This document shows positions 9,936-19,762 of a DNA stretch of 58,581 nt, in pieces (positions within the stretch are counted from its first letter, which is position 1; each line of letters begins with the position of its first letter). This stretch comes from an uncultured Chloroflexales bacterium (GTDB lineage Bacteria > Chloroflexota > Chloroflexia > Chloroflexales > Chloroflexaceae). The DNA is taken from positions 1 to 58,581 of the forward strand of contig CALANA010000040.1 in the NCBI GenBank assembly GCA_937925925.1. Direction: 5' to 3'. The notes under the pieces are model-generated. The model saw only the letters and a program-made list of their open reading frames with translations, made no database searches and was not told where the DNA came from. A program made the translations under genes and the position numbers.

Positions 9936-10061
9936 CGTTCACTCCTTCAAAATATGTGATACGGTGATGCTCCTTGCACCAGCGTTCTGTATTGTTCGCC
10001 TATAATACGCCCGTAGCGCCGAGAGTGTTGCAGGCACAGCGCCAGTGTGCCAGTGATCCAG

Positions 10062-10090
10062 TTGCGTTGGCTCGCTACCCATGCTATAAT
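10062..10090 (+). promoter_or_regulatory. Sigma-70-type promoter of the SAM-riboswitch operon
   Basis: TTGCGT (10062-10067), a 17-nt spacer and a perfect TATAAT (10085-10090) lie about 60 nt before the riboswitch. A second TATAAT at 10001-10006 has its nearest -35-like TTGCAC 21 nt away, which is too far, so this pair is the better candidate. Confidence 0.7.
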
Positions 10091-10153
10091 CGAACTGCTC
10101 TATGAACAGTACACGTTCATTCGGTTCATAATCGAATATATGTAATAAAGCGA

Positions 10154-10295
10154 CCTCATCAAGAGCGGCTGAGGGACTGGCCCGGTGACGCCCGGCAACC
10201 GCTTGTGAAATGCAGTATCATGCTGTGTTTCGCAGGAATGGTGCTAACTCCTGCAGGTGGGTTTATGAGGATAAAACACCTGGCAGATGAGAGGG
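10154..10295 (+). promoter_or_regulatory. SAM-I riboswitch (S box)
   Basis: The S-box consensus is nearly complete: the P1 5' strand CTCATC, AAGAG, CTGAGGGACTGGCCC, the GACGCCCGGCAACC kink-turn/pseudoknot segment, GGTGCTAACTCCTGC, and the P1 3' strand GATGAGAGG. The P1 strands pair (CTCATC with GATGAG). The 3' strand GAGAGG (10289-10294) is also complementary to CCTCTC (10313-10318) in the downstream terminator. SAM binding should therefore free the terminator, and lack of SAM should let the antiterminator form. All downstream genes are in SAM metabolism, as expected for the class. Confidence 0.96.
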
Positions 10296-10311
10296 GAAAC
10301 AGACAGGTAAT

Positions 10312-10340
10312 GCCTCTCGTACTGCGAGCAGGCTTTTTTT
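10312..10340 (+). terminator. Riboswitch-controlled intrinsic terminator
   Basis: GCCTCTCG pairs with CGAG-C-AGGC (one bulged C), followed by TTTTTTT (10334-10340), 18 nt before the mtnA start. The 5' half overlaps the antiterminator pairing partner of the riboswitch, giving a transcriptional OFF switch at high SAM. Confidence 0.9.
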
Positions 10341-10358
10341 GTGATTTGTGAGTAGTGT

Positions 10359-11447
10359 ATGTCTTTACAAGAGCAGGAACTACAGACAGTCTGGTGGGAT
10401 AATGGTGCTGTCTGTCTCATTGATCAGCGGGTGTTGCCCCACCAGCGACAGGTCGTCTCCTGCCAGACACTGAACGACGTAGCGCAGGCGATCAAGACGA
10501 TGCAGGTACGCGGTGCGCCAGCAATTGGGTGTACCGCAGCCTATGGGATGGCCCTGGTTGCGCATCATAGTCAGGCTTCGACCGTATCGATACTGCTTGA
10601 TGAACTGGTGCAGGCCAAAGCCTATCTAGATGCCCAGCGCCCAACAGCGGTTAATCTAGCGTGGGCCACTGAGCGCATGCTGCGGTGTGCGCACCAGTAT
10701 GTTGAGCGCCCGTCAGGTGTGACAACCGAACCACCACGAACAGTGCAGCTCGCAGCATGTTTGCTAACCGAAGCCCATGCGATCCTCGCCGAGGATCTGG
10801 CAATGTGCCATGCAATTGGCGACCACGGGGCTAGTTTGATCCCGGAGCGCGGTCATGTGCTGACACACTGCAACGCAGGTGGCCTGGCAACGGCGGGATA
10901 TGGTACCGCGCTAGCTCCGATCCGCACTGCTCACAGCCAGGGGCGTCCACTGCATGTGTATGTAGACGAGACGCGGCCTTTTTTGCAGGGCGCACGTCTC
11001 ACCGCCTGGGAACTGCAGCAGGCTGGTATTGCTCAGACGTTGATTACTGATAATATGGCGGGCTATTTGATGCAACGAGGAGAGATTGATTGTGTGATTG
11101 TCGGGGCTGATCGGATTGTTGCTAATGGTGACGTGGCAAACAAGATTGGCACCTATACACTGGCTGTCCTGGCGCACGCGCATCAGATACCCTTCTATGT
11201 GGCGGCACCGTCTTCAACGATTGATCTGACGCTGGCAACAGGCGACGAAATCCCGATTGAAGAACGTGCGGCAAGTGAAGTGACGCATTTTGCCGGCCAG
11301 TTGGTGGCACCGGTCGGGGTTGCGGCCGCTCACCCGGCTTTTGATGTTACGCCACACACCTTGATTAGTGCGATTATTACTGAGCAGGGAGTGATTACAC
11401 CACCATTTGCTATCGGGTTACGTGAGAATGTACGACGCAAGCCGTGA
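10359..11447 (+). CDS. mtnA: S-methyl-5-thioribose-1-phosphate isomerase
   Basis: This enzyme converts 5-methylthioribose 1-phosphate to 5-methylthioribulose 1-phosphate in the cytosolic methionine salvage pathway. Its 362 aa are near the usual family length. The N-terminal substrate loop MQVRGAPAIG is present. The catalytic cysteine is in THCNAGG (Cys171) and the catalytic aspartate in GADRI (Asp251), followed by NKIGTYTLA. The eIF2B-alpha relatives lack this pair, so MtnA is the right assignment. It is the first gene after the SAM riboswitch. The next gene overlaps its stop by 4 nt (GTGA), so the two are translationally linked. Confidence 0.97.
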   Translation: MSLQEQELQTVWWDNGAVCLIDQRVLPHQRQVVSCQTLNDVAQAIKTMQVRGAPAIGCTAAYGMALVAHHSQASTVSILLDELVQAKAYLDAQRPTAVNLAWATERMLRCAHQYVERPSGVTTEPPRTVQLAACLLTEAHAILAEDLAMCHAIGDHGASLIPERGHVLTHCNAGGLATAGYGTALAPIRTAHSQGRPLHVYVDETRPFLQGARLTAWELQQAGIAQTLITDNMAGYLMQRGEIDCVIVGADRIVANGDVANKIGTYTLAVLAHAHQIPFYVAAPSSTIDLTLATGDEIPIEERAASEVTHFAGQLVAPVGVAAAHPAFDVTPHTLISAIITEQGVITPPFAIGLRENVRRKP

Positions 11448-12496
11448 CGCCGCTTTCTTTCAAACCAGCATGTTTGCCTGTCGCGTATGGAGAACTGCCA
11501 CACACTAACGCGGCCCAGGCGTTGCGCCTGTTGCTTGATACCACACCCGCCGTGGTCACCTGTGCAGCATTACCCCGACGTGGGTTCCGTGAATACGCAT
11601 ACATCCAGAGTGTATTAGGGTTTCCGGGCCTGGTACTGGATCAACACAGTAAGCGGGCCTATATTAATCGGACAGAGGCGCTTCCGAAACTTGACCAGTT
11701 GGCGCTGGCCTATTTGCAGAATCATGTAGCATTTGCAGCATTGACCACTGATGCGCTGCCACTGTTGACCGAACTACGCCGGCTCAGGGGTGTCTTTACG
11801 GGTCAGGCGATCAAACTAATCGTCACCGGGCCAATCAGTCTTAGTTTGCAATTGACGGATGATCAGCAGCGCCCACTGGCATATGATGCCATGCTGGTTG
11901 AGGGATTGGCGCAACATCTTACCCTACGAGCTGCCTGGCAAGTATCCCAACTGATCGATCTGGGAACGGACGTTGATGTTATCGTTTGTCTGGATGAGCC
12001 ATTCCTGGATGCATGTGCATCGCCTTTCTGTCCTATTGAGTGGAAAGATGCTGCGGCGCTTCTGGAACTGGTGCTATCAAGTATCAGTGGATGTCGGGGC
12101 GTTCTCACTAATGGCCCGGTCGATTGGTCTACGGTACTGCAAACATCGGTGGAGTGGGTACATTTTAATGCCTACCAGTATAGTCAGGTATTGCTTGATA
12201 GTGCGGAGGTGCTGGCTACCTTCCTGCAGCGTCCTGGATTTCTCACCTGGGGTATTGTTCCCACCAGTGCGGGTGAACTGCGGTGTGCAACCATCGAGAC
12301 ACTGACCGAGCGGATCGAGCATATCCTTGATCGGCTGGTAGCCGTCGGCATTACGCGTGAACAGATGCTCCAGGCGATGCTGATCAGTACCACCACCAGC
12401 CTGGCGCATATGTCTGTTTCCGATGCAGAAAAAGCGCTGCTACTCTGTGCAGGCATATCGGCGCACTTGCGAAAAAAATACGATCTGAATGCATAA
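11444..12496 (+). CDS. Core-MetE / UroD-fold protein, probable methionine synthase relative
   Basis: This is a 350-aa single-domain protein with the (beta/alpha)8 pattern of the MetE C-terminal/UroD superfamily: VTGPISLSLQL, VDVIVCLDEPFLDA, VEWVHFNAYQY, then a closing S-x-T-T-S-L segment. Size and position between mtnA and the SAH-cycle genes suggest a core MetE that methylates homocysteine or acts on a related thiol. However, where MetE has the zinc ligands H-x-C, this protein has HFN, and the C-terminal Cys position (S-x-x-C-G-L) reads STTTSL. By eye the zinc site is therefore missing, and the reaction is uncertain. The GTG start overlaps the mtnA stop. Confidence 0.75.
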   Translation: MTPLSFKPACLPVAYGELPHTNAAQALRLLLDTTPAVVTCAALPRRGFREYAYIQSVLGFPGLVLDQHSKRAYINRTEALPKLDQLALAYLQNHVAFAALTTDALPLLTELRRLRGVFTGQAIKLIVTGPISLSLQLTDDQQRPLAYDAMLVEGLAQHLTLRAAWQVSQLIDLGTDVDVIVCLDEPFLDACASPFCPIEWKDAAALLELVLSSISGCRGVLTNGPVDWSTVLQTSVEWVHFNAYQYSQVLLDSAEVLATFLQRPGFLTWGIVPTSAGELRCATIETLTERIEHILDRLVAVGITREQMLQAMLISTTTSLAHMSVSDAEKALLLCAGISAHLRKKYDLNA

Positions 12497-12615
12497 TTTT
12501 TTGGGTGTATCACGTTCTTACACACTTCTGGCTGATCGCTTTATGATACGATAGATGAGCTGTTTGAAACATGGAATCTCGCATATCTATAGACCCGGCA
12601 CGAAGGAGGAAAAAT

Positions 12616-13584
12616 GTGCGTATTGTAGTAACCGGCTCACTTGCCTACGACTATATTATGGATTTTCCGGGTTATTTTAAGGATCACTTACTCCCAGAAA
12701 AGACGCATATACTTTCGGTTAGCTTTCTCGTGGAATCAATGCGGAAATTGCGCGGCGGAGTGGCTGGTAATATTGCCTATAATCTGACGCTGCTGGGCGA
12801 GCGTCCATTGATTGCGGCCACCGTGGGGCACGATTTTGCTGACTATCGAGCCTGGCTTACGTACCAGGGCGTTGATACCCGCGGCCTGATTGAGATTGAG
12901 CATGAGTTCACCTCGTCCTGTTTTATTAATACCGACCGGGCGAACAACCAGATCGTCGCCTTTCATGCCGGGGCGATGGCCTATGCCCACCAGGTTTCGC
13001 TGGTTGATCTGGGAATCGGGCCGAATGATCTGGTTCTGATCTCACCGACCGATCCAGCAGCCATGGAACGCTATGTCCTGGATTGTCAGCGTCTAGGTGT
13101 CCCGTACATCTTTGATCCAGGCAAGCAAACTCCACGCCTGGAGGCCGATCATATCTGGTTGGGACTGACCAGCGCCCGTGTGTTAGTCGGGAATGATTAT
13201 GAGTTTGCCATGATGGCGAAAAAGCTCCAGATCAGTGAGGCCGAACTGATTGCCAGTACCCCTGTCACAGTGATCACCCGTGGGGAGCATGGCTCGACAA
13301 TCTATACCAGCGCTACAAACGGGCAGGGTATTGATATCCCACCGGCCACTCCGAATGAAGTCCGCGACCCGACCGGTGCCGGGGATGCATATCTGGCTGG
13401 TCTGGCTTTTGGGTTGGCGCACAACTTCCCGTTGGAAGTAACGGGGCGCATCGCGGCCATGATTGCAGTCTATGCCATTGAGAAGCAGGGATGTCAGGAA
13501 CACACGTTTACGCTGCCGGAGTTTACTGCACGCTATGCTGCTACCTTCGGCGCACACGCGCTGGTTGAGGACATGGCCGTATAA
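12616..13584 (+). CDS. PfkB-family kinase, probable adenosine kinase
   Basis: This ribokinase-fold sugar/nucleoside kinase has 322 aa. The N-terminal substrate motif GGVAGNIAYNL and the C-terminal catalytic/anion-hole signature DPTGAGDAYLAGL (catalytic Asp in GAGD) are intact. The frame is open 15 codons upstream, but GGAGG lies 6 nt before the GTG at 12616, and the protein then begins V-R-I-V-V-T-G-S, the usual first strand of PfkB proteins; I use that start. It sits directly before ahcY, whose reaction releases adenosine. An adenosine kinase would pull the reversible hydrolase forward, so adenosine is the likely substrate; this is inferred from context. Confidence 0.88.
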   Translation: MRIVVTGSLAYDYIMDFPGYFKDHLLPEKTHILSVSFLVESMRKLRGGVAGNIAYNLTLLGERPLIAATVGHDFADYRAWLTYQGVDTRGLIEIEHEFTSSCFINTDRANNQIVAFHAGAMAYAHQVSLVDLGIGPNDLVLISPTDPAAMERYVLDCQRLGVPYIFDPGKQTPRLEADHIWLGLTSARVLVGNDYEFAMMAKKLQISEAELIASTPVTVITRGEHGSTIYTSATNGQGIDIPPATPNEVRDPTGAGDAYLAGLAFGLAHNFPLEVTGRIAAMIAVYAIEKQGCQEHTFTLPEFTARYAATFGAHALVEDMAV

Positions 13585-13594
13585 TGTCATATAA

Positions 13595-14872
<1,278 letters not shown>

Positions 14873-15006
14873 GAGCCTGTTTGAAAAGGGGCGGTTTGGA
14901 GGGCACAGCCCTCCAAAAACCCTGTTTCTACCTGCCGCTGCGCGGTGGGCAAGGAAGATCGTGAGGGGCAAAGCCCCTCACACTCCCCTTTTCAGACAGC
15001 TTCTGA
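14873..15006. repeat. Palindromic element with two internal hairpins inside the SAM operon
   Basis: The outer inverted repeat is AGCCTGTTTGAAAAGGGG at the left (about 14875) against CCCCTTTTCAGACAGCT at the right. Two hairpins lie inside: GGAGGGCACAGCCCTCC and GTGAGGGGCAAAGCCCCTCAC. It begins right at the ahcY stop codon. It could act as a transcript-end or stabilising structure, or be a small mobile element of a type different from families 1 and 2. Confidence 0.7.
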
Positions 15007-15060
15007 TGGATGTACAACTGAATGTATTGGCATGTTTGTTACAGCGTATCGGGAGGCACC

Positions 15061-15405
15061 ATGTCCGTTTATGATGATCCGAACAGACAACCAGCGTGGA
15101 CACCTGACTATTCATCTGGTACGCCAGCCAGCAGCGAATCGGTCAATAATGCTGATCGTTGGGCATTGATTGCTCTGGTGGTCAGCCTCACGATCGTGCT
15201 GTCGTGTGTCCCAGGCTTTACCTGTCTGGCACCATTGATTGTTGGTATTGTGGCCCTGATGCAAGCCCGCAAAGCGGCAAATCCTGATCGCGCCCGTACC
15301 TACGGTTGGATCGCTACCGCCATTGGGGTTGTGATTATGCTGGGCGGATTGGCAATCATAACGCTCTATGGTGCGGCTTTTGTCGCTGCCCTCAGTGACT
15401 TGTAG
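15061..15405 (+). CDS. DUF4190-like small membrane protein
   Basis: A 114-aa protein with a Pro/Ser-rich polar N-terminus of about 30 residues and two transmembrane helices (ALIALVVSLTIVLSC and ATAIGVVIMLGGLAII). These are separated by a short loop containing VALMQARKA, the arrangement seen in DUF4190-type proteins. GGGAGG lies 5 nt before the ATG at 15061, which decides the start over an ATG 13 codons upstream. It sits between ahcY and metK, but nothing in it suggests a role in SAM metabolism. Confidence 0.75.
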   Translation: MSVYDDPNRQPAWTPDYSSGTPASSESVNNADRWALIALVVSLTIVLSCVPGFTCLAPLIVGIVALMQARKAANPDRARTYGWIATAIGVVIMLGGLAIITLYGAAFVAALSDL

Positions 15406-15450
15406 TAGGCAGTGAGTGTCTCTCAGAAGTAGTAGAAGTAGGAGTCTAGT

Positions 15451-16662
15451 GTGTCAACCTCATTTATGCAATCACCGCGTCTTTTTTTTACCAGCGAGTC
15501 GGTGACTGAAGGCCATCCCGATAAGCTGTGTGATCAGGTGAGCGATGCTATTTTGGATGCGATCCTGGCCCAGGATCCACGATCGCGAGTGGCTTGTGAG
15601 ACGGCCACTACCACCGGTCTGGTACTGGTGATGGGTGAAGTGACGACCCAGGCCTATGTGGAAATCCAGGATGTTGTCCGTGAGACCATCAAGAATATCG
15701 GGTATGTTGATGCGTGCTATGGCTTTGATGCTCGCACGTGTGGCGTGATGGTTAGCCTGAAAGAGCAATCGCCAGATATTGCTCAGGGTGTTGATCGGGC
15801 GTTGGAAATCCGCAATGCACCGATGACCGATGCCGAAGTTGATGCTGTCGGCGCTGGTGATCAAGGGATGATGATCGGGTTTGCCTGCAATGAGACACCG
15901 GAGTATATGCCGTTGACGATTAGTCTGGCACACCGCCTGGCATACCGGCTGACGCTGCTCCGTAAGCAGGAAACGCTACCGTATTTGCGGCCTGATGGCA
16001 AGAGTCAGGTAACCGTTGAGTATGCCTACGGCAAACCTGTGCGCGTGGATACCGTACTGGTCAGCACACAGCATGCGCCGGATGTCAGCACAGAACGCAT
16101 CCGTGAAGACGTCATTCAGCATATTATTCGCGAGGTCATTCCGGCTGACTTGATTGATAATCGAACGACGTTCTTTGTGAACCCGACTGGACGTTTTGTG
16201 ACGGGCGGGCCAATGGGTGATGCGGGACTAACCGGTCGCAAGATTATTGTGGATACGTATGGTGGCGTAGCCCGTCATGGTGGGGGGGCGTTTAGCGGCA
16301 AAGATCCGACGAAAGTGGATCGCAGCGCGGCATACGCGGCACGCTATGTGGCAAAGAATGTGGTGGCGGCGGGTCTGGCGGATCGCTTTGAGGTACAGTT
16401 GAGTTATGCCATTGGCGTGGCGCATCCTTTGTCCATCAGTGTTGAGACCTTTGGTACGGGCAAGGTGAGCGACGAGACGATCCAACGCTTGATCAGTGAA
16501 TTCTTCGACTTGCGTCCGGGAGCCATTATTCGTGATCTCGATCTGCGCCGCCCCATCTACCAATCCACCGCAGCCTACGGTCATTTTGGGCGCAACGATA
16601 TTGATGCCCCGTGGGAACGTACAGACAAAGCCGAGCAGTTACGGGCCGCAGCCGGCTTGTGA
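15451..16662 (+). CDS. metK: S-adenosylmethionine synthase
   Basis: Makes SAM from methionine and ATP in the cytosol. Its 403 aa match the family. Motifs seen: [16 protein letters not shown] (His and Asp for ATP and Mg), GAGDQGMM(I)GFA, the triphosphate loop [20 protein letters not shown], and [19 protein letters not shown]. The GTG start is supported by AGGAG 6 nt upstream. There is no second riboswitch in the 45 nt before it, so it depends on the upstream promoter and SAM switch or on an unseen promoter after the 14873-15006 repeat. It supplies the substrate whose products ahcY and mtnA recycle. Confidence 0.98.
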   Translation: MSTSFMQSPRLFFTSESVTEGHPDKLCDQVSDAILDAILAQDPRSRVACETATTTGLVLVMGEVTTQAYVEIQDVVRETIKNIGYVDACYGFDARTCGVMVSLKEQSPDIAQGVDRALEIRNAPMTDAEVDAVGAGDQGMMIGFACNETPEYMPLTISLAHRLAYRLTLLRKQETLPYLRPDGKSQVTVEYAYGKPVRVDTVLVSTQHAPDVSTERIREDVIQHIIREVIPADLIDNRTTFFVNPTGRFVTGGPMGDAGLTGRKIIVDTYGGVARHGGGAFSGKDPTKVDRSAAYAARYVAKNVVAAGLADRFEVQLSYAIGVAHPLSISVETFGTGKVSDETIQRLISEFFDLRPGAIIRDLDLRRPIYQSTAAYGHFGRNDIDAPWERTDKAEQLRAAAGL

Positions 16663-16671
16663 TCCGATGAC

Positions 16672-16708
16672 CATGCTGGTGCTTCTATGTTCCAGTCGCA
16701 CCAGCATG
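16672..16708. terminator. Stem-loop between convergent metK and GNAT genes
   Basis: A perfect 11-bp stem, CATGCTGGTGC (16672-16682) with GCACCAGCATG (16698-16708), lies in the 58-bp convergent gap. There is no long T-run, but its position makes a bidirectional terminator likely. Confidence 0.65.
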
Positions 16709-16720
16709 CCGGCCCTGATT

Positions 16721-17341
16721 TCAGTGCAATGATTGTCCCACCCAGCGTTCCCTGGATAGCTCCATCTCAAAAAACTGTACCCAGGCACCCCGCCGATCAC
16801 AGCGAAAGAAGGGTCGTAACTCGGCATAGGCCGGGTTATCCAGCAAACGCAGAGCCGGATCACTGCCAATGTGCCGCCAGTCATTCCCAATATAATGAAA
16901 TCCTAGATGTTCATAGCAATGAACGGCACGCCGGTTAAAACCAGCGACATCAAGGCGCATAATCTGGAACTGCATTGCCCCAAAATAGTGATTCAGGAAC
17001 AGACTCAATGCCTCCGTCCCCAACCCCTGCCCTACATAGGGCGCACCGAGCGCAATACCCAGCCGTGCCTGCCCGATGATCGGTTCTACCTCACGCAATG
17101 AAATGCGACCAATAAGCCGCTGATACCGATCTTCAACTGCCCATACGCGACAGATAGATACCCCGGTGCTGTAGGAGAACCGGTGTTCACTGTCAAAGGT
17201 CGAGCGGGGCGTGTTCCAGAAAGCACTGAAAGGGTCTGCATAGCGTGGCCATGCTTCTTGAGCGTGGATATCAGGCTGTTGCCAGGGTCGAAGGTGGACG
17301 CGATCACTGTGAATACGGAGCAAGGTCTGCTGCTGGTTCAA
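16721..17341 (-). CDS. GNAT-family N-acetyltransferase (RimJ/RimL type)
   Basis: A 206-aa protein with the RimJ/RimL-like GNAT fold: RVHLRPW near the N-terminus, VGRISLREVE-type strands, and the acetyl-CoA loop YVGQGLGTEAL (Q/R-x-x-G-x-G/A). NRRAVHCYEHLGFHYIG follows, the usual C-terminal part. It probably acetylates a protein or small molecule; the substrate is unknown. The start is a TTG at 17341. Its Shine-Dalgarno GGAGGAG lies inside the last codons and stop of the preceding sir2 gene, so translation of the two is coupled. Confidence 0.87.
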   Translation of the reverse strand: MNQQQTLLRIHSDRVHLRPWQQPDIHAQEAWPRYADPFSAFWNTPRSTFDSEHRFSYSTGVSICRVWAVEDRYQRLIGRISLREVEPIIGQARLGIALGAPYVGQGLGTEALSLFLNHYFGAMQFQIMRLDVAGFNRRAVHCYEHLGFHYIGNDWRHIGSDPALRLLDNPAYAELRPFFRCDRRGAWVQFFEMELSRERWVGQSLH

Positions 17342-17343
17342 AG

Positions 17344-18105
17344 CTACTCCTCCTGATTCTCAGATAGATTGAAAACCTGCCGTACCAGTTCAGGCAGAAT
17401 AACCCCTGCCTGTCCCTGCAGCCAGCAGTCAGCTACAACGGAGAGCGATGTTTCTTCGGGGTTGATTTCAATCACATAGGCTCCAGCACGTTTCGCAATC
17501 AATGGGAGTGAAGCTGCTGGTTGTACAACCGCCGAGGTACCGATCGACAAAAAGATCTGGACTTGTTGCGTAACCGTGTATGCCAGATGCAATTCACGTT
17601 CGGGCAACCCTTCACCAAACCAGACGACATCCGGGCGCAACAGGCCACCGCAGTGCCCACAGCGCGGCGGTAGTTCGCCTTCTTCATCCCACCCTTGCGC
17701 ATAGGTGCCACATTCAAAACAGCGCGTGCGTTCAATATTCCCATGTAACTCCAGCATATCGCGACTGCCAGCCCGCCAGTGCAGGCCATCAATATTTTGG
17801 GTCACCAGCGTAAAGGTTGGGTAATGTTGTTCAAGATCAACCAGCGCATAGTGCGCCGGGTTAGGCTCGGCGGCGGCAATGATCTGGCGTCGATAGGTAT
17901 ACCAATCCCACACCAGACGTGGGGTGCGCAAAAAGGCCTGTGGGGTCGCCAGTTCGATGGGATCATACTGTGCCCACAGGCCAGTTTGCGCCTGACGGAA
18001 CGTCGGTATGCCACTCTCCGCCGAGACACCAGCTCCCGTTAAAGCGACGACGCGCTCGGCTGAACGCATATGAGTAACAACTTCGCTCGGAATGGCAGGA
18101 ATCAT
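17344..18105 (-). CDS. Sir2-family NAD-dependent protein deacylase (CobB-like)
   Basis: Removes acyl groups from lysine using NAD. All core motifs are visible: GAGVSAESGIPTFR (NAD loop), TQNIDGLHWRAG (catalytic His region), and a Cys4 zinc ribbon in RCFECG and PPRCGHCGG. PDVVWFGEGLP and SIGTSAVVQPAASLP follow. It is about 253 aa from the ATG at 18105; the frame opens with a TTG four codons earlier. The downstream gene is an acetyltransferase with its ribosome-binding site in the end of this gene, so writer and eraser may be made together. Confidence 0.95.
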   Translation of the reverse strand: MIPAIPSEVVTHMRSAERVVALTGAGVSAESGIPTFRQAQTGLWAQYDPIELATPQAFLRTPRLVWDWYTYRRQIIAAAEPNPAHYALVDLEQHYPTFTLVTQNIDGLHWRAGSRDMLELHGNIERTRCFECGTYAQGWDEEGELPPRCGHCGGLLRPDVVWFGEGLPERELHLAYTVTQQVQIFLSIGTSAVVQPAASLPLIAKRAGAYVIEINPEETSLSVVADCWLQGQAGVILPELVRQVFNLSENQEE

Positions 18106-18180
18106 AAGATCTCTCAAAGTCTCTCTGGCTCAGAAACAAGCTGTTCGCCAGCATCAACATCAGACTGATCAACATGTGCA

Positions 18181-19593
18181 TTATTCCGGTGGGCGGAGAA
18201 AGTTCTCCGATGCCCAGCCTTCAATGCTTCGTCCCGCATAGTTGGTGCGCACGTGCAACCAGGGTATATTATCTGCGATCACCGGCCCTTCGAGTACGCG
18301 CACCCGGGTGCCACTGGGCAATGTTGCGATCACCTCGGTGTTGAGACCAGGCTGGTTACGCACATTTAAATCAGCGGCGGTCACAATGCGCACCTCGCTG
18401 CGGTCAACACCCGGTAACCAGCCCGGTAATTGGATGCCCAGATCGGGCAGTGTTGGGCGCGGAAGTTCAATGGCAAAGAAGCGATCCATCAGATAGCTAG
18501 CGCCGAAGTAGCTGGTACCAGCAACAATAACCAGTAGCAGCAGCAAAACGATCCAGCCCAATGCGCTCTGCTGGGCAAATTTGCGTCGCAGTTCGGTGTG
18601 ACTAAGCGGGTGCAAGGGCAATCTGTTCTCAGCAGGAGCGATAGGAGCAGGCAACTCAGAGGCCGGTAGTGGTACTGCTGGCTTGAACACGGGCGATGCC
18701 GGTGCGGCTCTGGCCTGATCCGTGGCTGGTTGTGCAGCAACGGGCACCGGCGGCACGCTCGGCAGACGCTGAGTCTCTGTTGCTAGCTCACGGATGATCG
18801 TGTTCAGCGCCTGTGCGAATGTTTCAACATCCGGGCAGCGCCGGGCCGGATCACGTTCGAGCGCGTGTGCCAGTAGTTGATCCAGGGCTGGCAGGTGGAG
18901 CGACGGGCGCACCTCTGTCAGTGGTGGAACGTGCAAGGTGAGATGTGATTGAGATACCGCCCATGGATCACTCCCACTGGCTAAACGCTGTCCACTGAGA
19001 AGTTCATAGAGCAGCATACCCAGCGCATAGACATCACTGGATGGGCCAGGCGGCTGTCCTGCAGCACGTTCCGGGGCACGATAATACGCCAGATCCAGCG
19101 GCCCGGTATCAGGGGGAATGAACCAGCCATCAAGCAATTTGACTCGTTCGTCCTCGATAGACACCAGATTATTACTGCTAACCGGAGGATGGGGCAGGTT
19201 ACGCGCCTTGCACGCACTGATAGCAAGCGCGATCTGATAGGTGTAGGTGAGTGCATGTTCCACCGAGAGGGGCAGCATGGCCCGTAGCGGTTGACCGACC
19301 ACTTCCTCGGTAATCATATAGGGTCGATCATTGATTACCCCACTATCGAAAACCTCTAACAGCGTGCGGTTTGACGCCTGGGCAATCGCATTTGCTTCAA
19401 CACTGAAGCGCTGCTGGATTTGCTCGTTTCCCACCAGATCTTTCCGCAAGATATATACCAGCACCCTGCGCCGCAACCGTTCATCAACAGCACGGTAAAC
19501 CGTAGCCAGGCGTGCCTCTCCCAGGCGTTCGAGAATACGATAACGGCCCAGAAGTAGCACGGTCGAGGTATCGCTAGAAGGTGCATGTGTCAT
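18181..19593 (-). CDS. Membrane pseudokinase with extracytoplasmic SH3b domain
   Basis: A 470-aa protein: a Ser/Thr-kinase-like fold (about 15-265), a Pro/Ala-rich linker, a transmembrane helix (about 350-372, LGWIVLLLLLVIVAGT), and a bacterial SH3 domain (about 400-468, DLNVRNQPGLNTEVIATLPS). The kinase fold is recognisable from YRILERLGE, APERAAG and SSDVYALGMLLYELLSG. The catalytic residues are gone: the ATP-binding Lys is Tyr47 (VLVY for VAVK), HRD is replaced by HPPV (135-138), DFG reads DGW (155-157), and the glycine loop reads GEARLA. It is therefore probably a scaffold or sensor, with SH3b touching cell wall or protein ligands outside. Confidence 0.9.
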   Translation of the reverse strand: MTHAPSSDTSTVLLLGRYRILERLGEARLATVYRAVDERLRRRVLVYILRKDLVGNEQIQQRFSVEANAIAQASNRTLLEVFDSGVINDRPYMITEEVVGQPLRAMLPLSVEHALTYTYQIALAISACKARNLPHPPVSSNNLVSIEDERVKLLDGWFIPPDTGPLDLAYYRAPERAAGQPPGPSSDVYALGMLLYELLSGQRLASGSDPWAVSQSHLTLHVPPLTEVRPSLHLPALDQLLAHALERDPARRCPDVETFAQALNTIIRELATETQRLPSVPPVPVAAQPATDQARAAPASPVFKPAVPLPASELPAPIAPAENRLPLHPLSHTELRRKFAQQSALGWIVLLLLLVIVAGTSYFGASYLMDRFFAIELPRPTLPDLGIQLPGWLPGVDRSEVRIVTAADLNVRNQPGLNTEVIATLPSGTRVRVLEGPVIADNIPWLHVRTNYAGRSIEGWASENFLRPPE

Positions 19594-19732
19594 ATATTTA
19601 TGCTTGTCTGACGGTAATTCCCTTTAGAGTATCCCATAGCCGCAGGATGCGAGTTGCCTCGTCCATAGAAAGTAACAGATCATGGTACCTTGCGCACGAA
19701 CTTAGTTTCGAGATAGCAGCGCAGCAATTGGG

Positions 19733-19762
19733 ATTATAGCACGTGGTAGGGGAACCATGCAA
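19733..19762 (-). promoter_or_regulatory. Sigma-70-type promoter for the pseudokinase gene
   Basis: On the minus strand, TTGCAT (19762-19757), an 18-nt spacer and a perfect TATAAT (19738-19733) lie about 140 nt before the pseudokinase start. The rest of the 19594-19980 gap shows no gene. Confidence 0.6.

Noticed and set aside
10001..10006. TATAAT as the promoter of the SAM operon
   Set aside because: The nearest -35-like hexamer (TTGCAC) is 21 nt away; the pair at 10062-10090 has ideal 17-nt spacing.
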